Positions 57,698-64,000 of a stretch of DNA of 64,000 bases are shown piece by piece. Origin of the DNA: Siphonodentalium dalli (Eukaryota; Mollusca; Scaphopoda; Gadilida; Siphonodentaliidae); NCBI GenBank assembly GCA_032622095.1, contig CP136067.1, positions 173,510,556 to 173,574,555 of the forward strand, written 5' to 3'. Each line of letters starts with the position of its first letter. Within the stretch, counting starts at the first letter, position 1. A program made the translations under genes and the position numbers. Below the pieces are notes generated by a model. That model did no database searches. It was not told the DNA's origin and saw only the letters and a list, made by a program, of their open reading frames with translations.

Positions 57698-57805
57698 TGA
57701 CGTCATATATATTTTTATATATTTACGTGCGCTCGCGCAACAGTATGGCGATCAGACAGATTCGTACGTTGGTGTCACACTACTCCGTTTCATTCCATGA
57801 CGTCA
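57698..57805. promoter_or_regulatory. Pair of CRE-like palindromes
   Basis: TGACGTCA at 57698-57705 and 57798-57805, with ACGTAA near 57816. The motif is the CREB/ATF site. Location in a CpG-richer stretch fits a promoter, but no transcript start can be seen. Confidence 0.3.
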
Positions 57806-58976
57806 CCAAAAACGACGTAAAACCTCGTGGCGTTCTGACATTTTTACTGTGCCGCGTTTTTGCTATGTTTATGTTATGTTGTTTTCGATTATTTGTTTGT
57901 CGCCGATATCGCCATTTGTCGGGATTCCCTGTTTCTATATTTAAAACTGGCATGCTCGTAGTGAGCCTCGATTTCGATCTGTTCTCCCAGGTCAAAATAC
58001 GTCAGAGTTATGACAAAAATAGATCGACCTACATTTTCTCCATCAGAACTCTACATCAAAGAGTCTATAGACTCCTTCGGGACCTACATAGACTCCTTCA
58101 TTTGGGTATTTTTACTTATAATTGGGAAGTTTTATCTTTTTTGGTTCGTGCGAAGACCTCTTTTTATCGTGCGGGAAAAGAGAGACATTCAAAACGCGAT
58201 TTCGTATTTCGACGCAATAGGCTGAATAGCCTAACCTTCAGCCGAGTTCCGGGTCAAATACGACGAATGACGTAATACAAAACAAAACGCATTTGTTGAC
58301 ACAAACACCGTTTGAAGAGTTTATTATTACATAAAATTATCGTTATTGATTAATTATTGATTAATTATTTATATTTATTGTTGCATATTGGCTGCTATCA
58401 ATATTTACACAAATAGTATTAATTATTTCTTATAATTGCTCCTTTGGTCAACTTTGACTATATATCGGAAAATGAAAATGAAAATATGCCGCTGAAAAAA
58501 ATGTAATCGATATTAAAGTCTCATCCTTTCGGCAACATGGAATTGGTTTTAATTACTTAAATGATTAATATAGTAATTTGCCTTTTATCTGTGATGAAAT
58601 GAGAAATGGTAATTGTCTTTTTTTGCTAACATTAAATTAAATAAAATAAATTAAGTAAAATACAGTGAAATTATTATTTTAATTATTGTTTATTACATTT
58701 TTGCGCACGTTGGCATCTCTCTGAGTGCATTCTAGTTTCTATAGCGATGAGCCAAATTCTGGTGGCGTGTACTTTTGTTCGTGAAATTGACACGTGAGTT
58801 CCGGTTAGTAACTGTCTGGAGATTGTTAAATTGCGGAATCGTCAGTGGACCAACGAGACGAAAATAAAATTGTCGACTTCACAACTTCCGAAGAATTCCC
58901 ATGCGATTTATGCATATTTGTTTCATTGAGACCAATTTGGTTAATTAGCATAATAAAAACCAGAGATGACGTCATG

Positions 58977-59004
58977 CCACGGTTCGTGACGTCATTTACG
59001 TCAT
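58977..59004. promoter_or_regulatory. Pair of CRE-like palindromes
   Basis: TGACGTCA at 58977-58984 and 58997-59004, 20 bases apart, followed by TTACGTCATG. Same remark as for the upstream pair. Confidence 0.3.
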
Positions 59005-59567
59005 GTGGGCTTTGCGGGCCAGAATCGAGACAAGATTGCACAATCCATGACAATACTTGTCATGTCGTCTCCACGGGGCCATTGCATGCTGTTTCATAAT
59101 TTATTCTCAGCATTATGTCGCCAATAAAAAGCAAATTCGAGGCACAGCGTGTGTGGTTGCTCCACTACGTGTCACGTACGATTCATAGTACATGATATAT
59201 GTACACGTATTACAGCGATTCAGACAACCAATCTGGAAACGGAATTACGATTTGAATTGTTGGAACAGACGATACCATTGATGGATCATAACCTGAGTGC
59301 ATGAATGGTATTCCCTGAGCGATTATTTAACAGGTACCGATGACCACCAATCACTATGAATACGGATCAGATTATATCAACGCAGTGTCTCCATTGGTCA
59401 ACTAAACCACATGGGGCAAACTTTTTGTTGCTGGTGTATGTGAATGCGCCATTAATGTGATATAAAGAAGTGAGCATTATAATAACTATAACGTGAGGCC
59501 TTAAATCACCCAGTACCTTTAACCCTTCCTGAAATTTTGCGAAAACCCTGTGCAATGCAGTCTCTTA

Positions 59568-60108
59568 TGGATCTCAAAAGCTTGAACGAGTCCAAAGAAG
59601 GGCAACGCGCCTTGTGTGTAGTTACAGAAAGTACGAATATGAAGACAGAATGGTATTTCTAAATATACCATCCCTTAAATACACAAGGCTAAGAAGTGAT
59701 CTCATCGAAACCTACAAATATTTACGCAGTCAATATAATTTCATCCCGGATCAGTTCTTTCAGAAAGCGCAATATGCATCGACCAGGGGACATTCATGGA
59801 AACTAAACATTTGTTCCAAAAATAAGGACATTCGTAAGTTTTTCTTTTCGAGCAGAGTATGCGCAGAATGGAACTCGTTGCCAGAAATCGTTGTAGAAGC
59901 TCCAACACTTCTACACTTTAAAGAACAAATCGACGTACATTTGCATCACAGGAGATATGAAACAGATTTTTAAAAATTGACTCACATTAATTTATGCTAA
60001 TATAAATATATGTTGATGGGACTAAAAGTCCGAAAGGACTTGTTCCTAAATTGATGATTAATTGTATTGTATGCATATTTTATGCATTTTTATCAATTAA
60101 ATATTATT
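59568..60108 (+). mobile_element. 5'-truncated CR1-like LINE
   Basis: Last about 400 bases of an ORF2 (59569-59973) plus a 3' untranslated tail with the hairpin AAAAGTCCGAAAGGACTTG (about 60025) and an ATT-repeat end. Truncation at the 5' side is usual for LINE insertion. Confidence 0.8.
59569..59973 (+). pseudogene. C-terminal part of CR1-like LINE ORF2
   Basis: Open without shift from GSQKLERVQRRATRLVCSYR through FLNIPSLKYTRLRSDLIETY, TRGHSWKLNICSKN and FFSSRVCAEWNSLPEIVVEA to a TAA stop at 59971. LExVQRRATR, the long helical stretch and the final SRVxxxWNxLP block are the standard tail following the reverse transcriptase in CR1-like elements. The intact frame suggests a younger insertion than 35285-36775. 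Confidence 0.8.
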
Positions 60109-60375
60109 ATTATATATGCGAGTGGGAGCCTCTCATGTATAAGAGAACACATTGACATAACAATATATATGCGAGTGGGAGCCTCGCATGTATAAGAGAA
60201 CACATTGACATAACAATATATATGCGAGTGGGAGCCTCTCATGTATAAGAGAACACATTGACATAACAATATATATGCGAGTGGGAGCCTCTCATGTATA
60301 AGAGAACACATTGACATAACAATATATATGCGAGTGGGAGCCTCTCATGTATAAGAGAACACATTGACATAACAA
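60109..60375 (+). repeat. 53-bp tandem array derived from a MITE arm
   Basis: Five almost identical units TATATATGCGAGTGGGAGCC, TCTCATGTATAAGAGAACAC, ATTGACATAACAA. Each unit is the core hairpin of the TTAA MITE (TATGCGAG...TATAAGAGAA) plus its link. One unit has TCGCATG instead of TCTCATG. A minus-strand open frame with repeated CSLIHERLPLAYI is an artefact. Confidence 0.95.
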
Positions 60376-60390
60376 TATATACATTGACCT

Positions 60391-61433
60391 TGTAAGCTAG
60401 TTAATTATGTTGTATATGCAGCTTAGATGGTGAATTGGGAGATATCTTCTCCCTAAATTGTGTCACATCTCCCTAATTTTCTTCTGGGGAGAATACATGT
60501 TTTGAGCGTTTCGTAGATTAGTCCAAAACTATTGTCTGTAGCGTATCGTGTGAATACAACTGAGTTGTCTAGAGTATCAGTAGGTAATTGGCTAACGATC
60601 GATAATTGGAGTTCACTGAGTGAGTGAGTAATTTCGTTAGCGCATAATAAAGTTGGGTTACTTTAGCCAGTTTTTCGCAAGGAGTGACAACTTAAATTCC
60701 ACATATCTGAGTAAAAATAATTTTATATGAGTATAGTTACTAGTTACATTAGCACCATTATGGTAATATAATTGTACAAATTAATAATTACACATCGAAT
60801 AAGATTTATTACATACAGATGTATAACACATTAATTAATGAAACGTTATATATAATCGCGAAGCGGACGGAAACGTCTCGTACACGCACATAAACATACG
60901 TTTCGAATGTGACATGTTACATATATATGACAACATAAAAATTATGTTCACTGGGCATGCAGCATCCAATGCTTCCAGAGTTTTCCCCACAAAATGTGGT
61001 TTTATCTCTGGTTTATCGCAGGAATTCTAACCGGAAACTGCTGGAGATTTGTGTAGGATTCTTGTGTAGAATGACATGTTAATTATTACAGTATAATTAT
61101 CGGAATTACAATATGTGAATATACTATTGAAATGAGATGCTCACACATATTAATTTGTAACGAATGTTGTATATGTTGTACATCCAGCGGTTTTTGGTGC
61201 GCCCATCTGGTGTCAACTTCTGCGAATAAAGACACTGGCCATCTGCTCAAACATGTGTTTAGTTGTTATTTAGTTTAGTGTAGACGTGACTTATCTCTAA
61301 TATACCAGTATGCATATGATCCTACAGCATATTTAAACTGTATTTTTTTTATTATAATGGTGTATTTACTCATTATTGTTGTATTAGTGGATCATAGAAT
61401 TGTGATGTTGGGGTGTAAACTGAACTTATAGTA
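60391..61433. other. No gene seen
   Basis: AT-rich, no coding frame or repeat I can define. Confidence 0.45.
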
Positions 61434-61876
61434 TATGTCGGTCATATGTAATATAGTGACGCTACCCCGCACAGTGGGCTAGCATCACCAAATAGTATGT
61501 CGGTCATATGTAATATAGTGACGCTACCCCGCACAGTGGGCTAGCATCACCAAATAGTATGTCGGTCATATGTAATATAGTGACGCTACCCCGCACAGTG
61601 GGCTAGCATCACCAAATAGTATGTCGGTCATATGTAATATAGTGACGCTACCCCGCACAGTGGGCTAGCATCACCAAATAGTATGTCGGTCATATGTAAT
61701 ATAGTGACGCTACCCCGCACAGTGGGCTAGCATCACCAAATAGTATGTCGGTCATATGTAATATAGTGACGCTACCCCGCACAGTGGGCTAGCATCACCA
61801 AATAGTATGTCGGTCATATGTAACTTAGTGACGCTACCCCGCACAGTGGGCTAGCATCACCAAATAGTATGTCGGT
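61434..61876 (+). repeat. 62-bp satellite array carrying a MITE hairpin
   Basis: Seven units, period 62, nearly identical: TAGTATGTCGGTCATATGTA, ATATAGTGACGCTACCCCGC, ACAGTGGGCTAGCATCACCA, AA. The half GTGACGCTACCCCGC...GGGCTAGCATCACCAAA is the hairpin of the hAT-like MITE (21186, 48357). The seventh unit has AACTTAG for ATATAG. Confidence 0.95.
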
Positions 61877-61960
61877 CATATGGAAGACTCGCATATATAA
61901 GATAATGCACCGGTGCATGGTATTTAATGATGCACCAGCGCAGCTCCCATCATAAAAGGG
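61877..61960. mobile_element. TTAA MITE right-end fragment
   Basis: GACTCGCATATATAAGATAA, then AATGATGCACCAGCGCAGCT, CCCATCATAAAAGGG and TTAA (61961-61964). It directly follows the satellite array. Confidence 0.8.
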
Positions 61961-61964
61961 TTAA

Positions 61965-64000
61965 AATAGCGTGTCGTTGGAGCAAATTGCACGATAGACA
62001 TTTGTGGCTTTTTTAGGAACAAATTATATGGCTCTATTAGTTGGCATGCACTGGCCGTGCAGCACGTAACAAATGATCGGCAATTTTGACATATCATCCA
62101 CAATAAAATTGAAACCATTATGGAATAGTGATGATGGATGTTCGGGAGACACACTTTAGGTTAACCACTTATTCGAGAAATTGGACTTTCAAAAGAAATC
62201 TCGGGCATTTACCGACCGACAAATTTGCTTGGCAAAATTTGCAGAACAGAGGATGAAAGTAACCTGAATTATTCGCATTGCAACGGAGATAAGCTCGATG
62301 AACCTCAGTGTGTGTTGCAAAACGTGCTGCTCTCGTCCACGAGTACTGTACAGTTAAACTACATCCCGCATGCCTTGTTTCGGATCAGACAACAAATTAT
62401 TTGTACTGGCTATTGTATCAACTTGACCGCGTTTTATTCATCCGCAAAATAGTCAAGGAGTCCTATCGTAGTGTAGTCGTTAGGAGTTACACCCAGTGGG
62501 GGTGGGGGGGGGGGGGGGGTCGGAATTTTTTTCAGGCACTTATGCGCGTCCAAATTTTTTTTTCCATTTTCGGCAGTTTTTTCCGAACATTTTTGGACAC
62601 CCACCCCCTTTTAACACTAAAACAGAGATTTGCAGCTGTATATGACTGTCTGTGTATACTATTTGTCATGGATGTTAACATTGACATGTAAATAGGAACG
62701 AGTCATTTTGGGGTCATTCTGTCAAAAAAACATGGCTGCTAGCGGCCATTTTTGATTTCAAAATTTGCAACAACATACAACACGATAACTGTCTGCAGTC
62801 AGTTTAGCAGTTAGAATTACATTATTTATCTTATTCTAAGGTGTTTTAAGCCAAACTCATTGCAAAAGCAGTCAAAAAACTTGCAGGAAAAAACATTTTG
62901 AGTCCCATCGACCACCCACACACCCCGGCATACGTGCCCGGAACCCCCCCCCCCCTGTTACACCTGGAACAAATTTGTAATTATCGAATCTGGTTACATT
63001 CAGGTATCACTCTAAAGAGAAGACCTTTGTCAATAACAATTTTGAAAAATCCGCTTTGTTATTCAAGATGCCGTCCAACATGGTTGTCTATATTACATTA
63101 GTTCTCGAACTCAGTCATTTTATGATATATTGTGGCATAGGAAGCACATAGTAATGCCAGTTTGTGTGAACAAAGAGTACAGGAGTGAATAGAGTGCCAC
63201 AGACAGAAAATAATATAATTGCGTCCATGAGATGGCTGTCAAAATGGCCGGAACCCCAAATCATGCCACGACAAAAGCAACATGTTGGATAACAACATGG
63301 AAGTGACACTATGTAAGGATAATATTAAAGTATGTTATTAAATATATTTACGGGGAACATGTCACTAAAACAAAGCAATCTGAATGATTTATCGGTCACT
63401 GCAACCAAATGATTTACGTCTTTAATGTTAGGGTTTTCTGCTTAGATCCCCCCAAGCGTCGGGTCAAACTTATAATTTCGGGCATGCAATGGACGAAGAA
63501 ATGTTTCGTCACACGGTGTGTGGTAGTGACATTGCGCATCATGATTAATTTCAGCGCTTATGCTTCAATTCGTATTATACTGTAATGAAACTCCCATCTC
63601 TCAAATGAATTACCACCCAATATCACCAGATCAAACAGACGGTACACCGTGAATTTTATATAAAACAAATTTCAAGCCGCTACCAAACCGGTTTCTTCGT
63701 GGACCATCTTATTCAAATTCCTTCAGTCGGCACTTTACAACTCGAACATGCTACCACACAATGCATAATATTCGTTGTCAGTATCTTTTTGTTTAGAACT
63801 ATCTTATATTTGTGTGATTAACAGGTGATCGGCGTTTAAAGCTGTTATTTCAGCGTTGTCCATTCACCCAATCTTGTTATTTCTGGTCGTGTGTACAGCC
63901 GATATATGTAACGTTAGTGAGAAGGGGTAGACACGTTGATGAGGTTGTGAAAAACGTAATGCCGGTCGGGTATATGTGGCCTTGGTATATATATAAACAA
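61965..64000. other. No gene supported
   Basis: A poly-G tract near 62505 and a poly-C tract near 62945. A 127-codon + frame (62308-62691) crosses the poly-G tract and has no recognised domain. No exon I can support up to the window end. Confidence 0.35.

Larger units (their letters stand above)
57054..59518. other. No gene supported; CRE-like sites and one long open frame
   Basis: A + strand frame of 193 codons (57694-58275) is Arg/Phe/Leu-rich (FLLCRVFAMFMLCCFRLFVC, then RTLHQRVYRLLRDLHRLLH); no domain, and not evidently bounded by splice sites. Four exact TGACGTCA sites lie at 57698, 57798, 58977 and 58997. Sequence around 57600-58300 has more CpG than its surroundings, so a promoter is possible. 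Confidence 0.35.
59523..60390. mobile_element. TTAA MITE split by a LINE and with amplified arm
   Basis: TTAA (59519-59522), left end CCCTTCCTGAAATTTTGCG, AAAACCCTGTG, then the core breaks after TCTCTTA where the LINE fragment starts. The core resumes at 60109 with TATATATGCGAG and is amplified five times. The right end is lost. Confidence 0.7.

Noticed and set aside
60093-60317. Minus-strand frame with repeated CSLIHERLPLAYI
   Set aside because: Produced by the 53-bp tandem array.
61434-61876. Regular repeat that might be taken for a CRISPR array
   Set aside because: The units are contiguous 62-bp copies with no variable spacers, and the genome is eukaryotic.

Overview
The window is a stretch of AT-rich animal (eukaryotic) genome: short exons with GT/AG junctions, long introns, no operons, and very many transposable elements. 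The tRNA-type SINE, the CR1-like and L1/Tx1-like LINEs, and a degenerate gene of a family I know mainly as multi-copy in corals, bivalves and similar invertebrates point to a marine invertebrate. A lophotrochozoan, probably a mollusc, is my best guess; this rests on repeat style, not on a marker gene.

Host genes are few. From about 5.6 to 17.5 kb on the + strand are exons for a hemopexin-like propeller with a Thr-rich linker in front, the layout of the C-terminal half of a matrix metalloproteinase (MMP). Intron phases match across exons 5627-5827, 8039-8209, 13424-13546 and 17334-17485. One exon has an internal frame change and another has a decayed tandem copy. Two candidate last exons (18670-18754 and 19544-20054) are phase-compatible; the second has a polyadenylation signal behind it. 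No catalytic domain is visible, so it lies upstream or is lost. At 43.2, 44.3 and 48.7 kb are three copies of a small first exon coding for a signal-peptide-like N terminus that ends at a GTGAGT donor; the middle copy has a stop.

Most of the rest is mobile DNA, often nested: an L1/Tx1-like LINE at 1-2740 (minus strand); 8-bp-duplication hAT-like elements at 3439-4482, 21186-21435, 26043-26574 and 48357-48610; TTAA elements at 9641-13293, 14437-14924, 16107-16886 and 23915-24262; a Tc1/mariner-like MITE at 46921-47061; a PIF/Harbinger element with a truncated transposase at 38583-41428; CR1-like LINE remnants at 35285-36775 and 59568-60108; and a SINE at 32536-32816. A palindromic core beginning CCTGTGCCAATGCATTC recurs in more than ten places under two unrelated outer terminal repeats.

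The most notable structure is at 9641-13293. TTAA-flanked ends like those of the nearby 488-bp MITE enclose a 2.7-kb degenerate gene with EEADTRL, DIDVLVLLL and FHALTGCD motifs and a Cys-rich tail. Either it is a relic of a long parent of the MITE family or a gene that landed inside a MITE. Other notable structures are a 62-bp tandem array built from the hairpin of the hAT-like MITE, a 53-bp array built from a MITE arm, and an element at 55603-57053 whose inverted ends are minisatellites.

Long stretches at 26.6-35 kb, 49.4-51 kb, 57-59.5 kb and 62-64 kb contain no recognisable gene.
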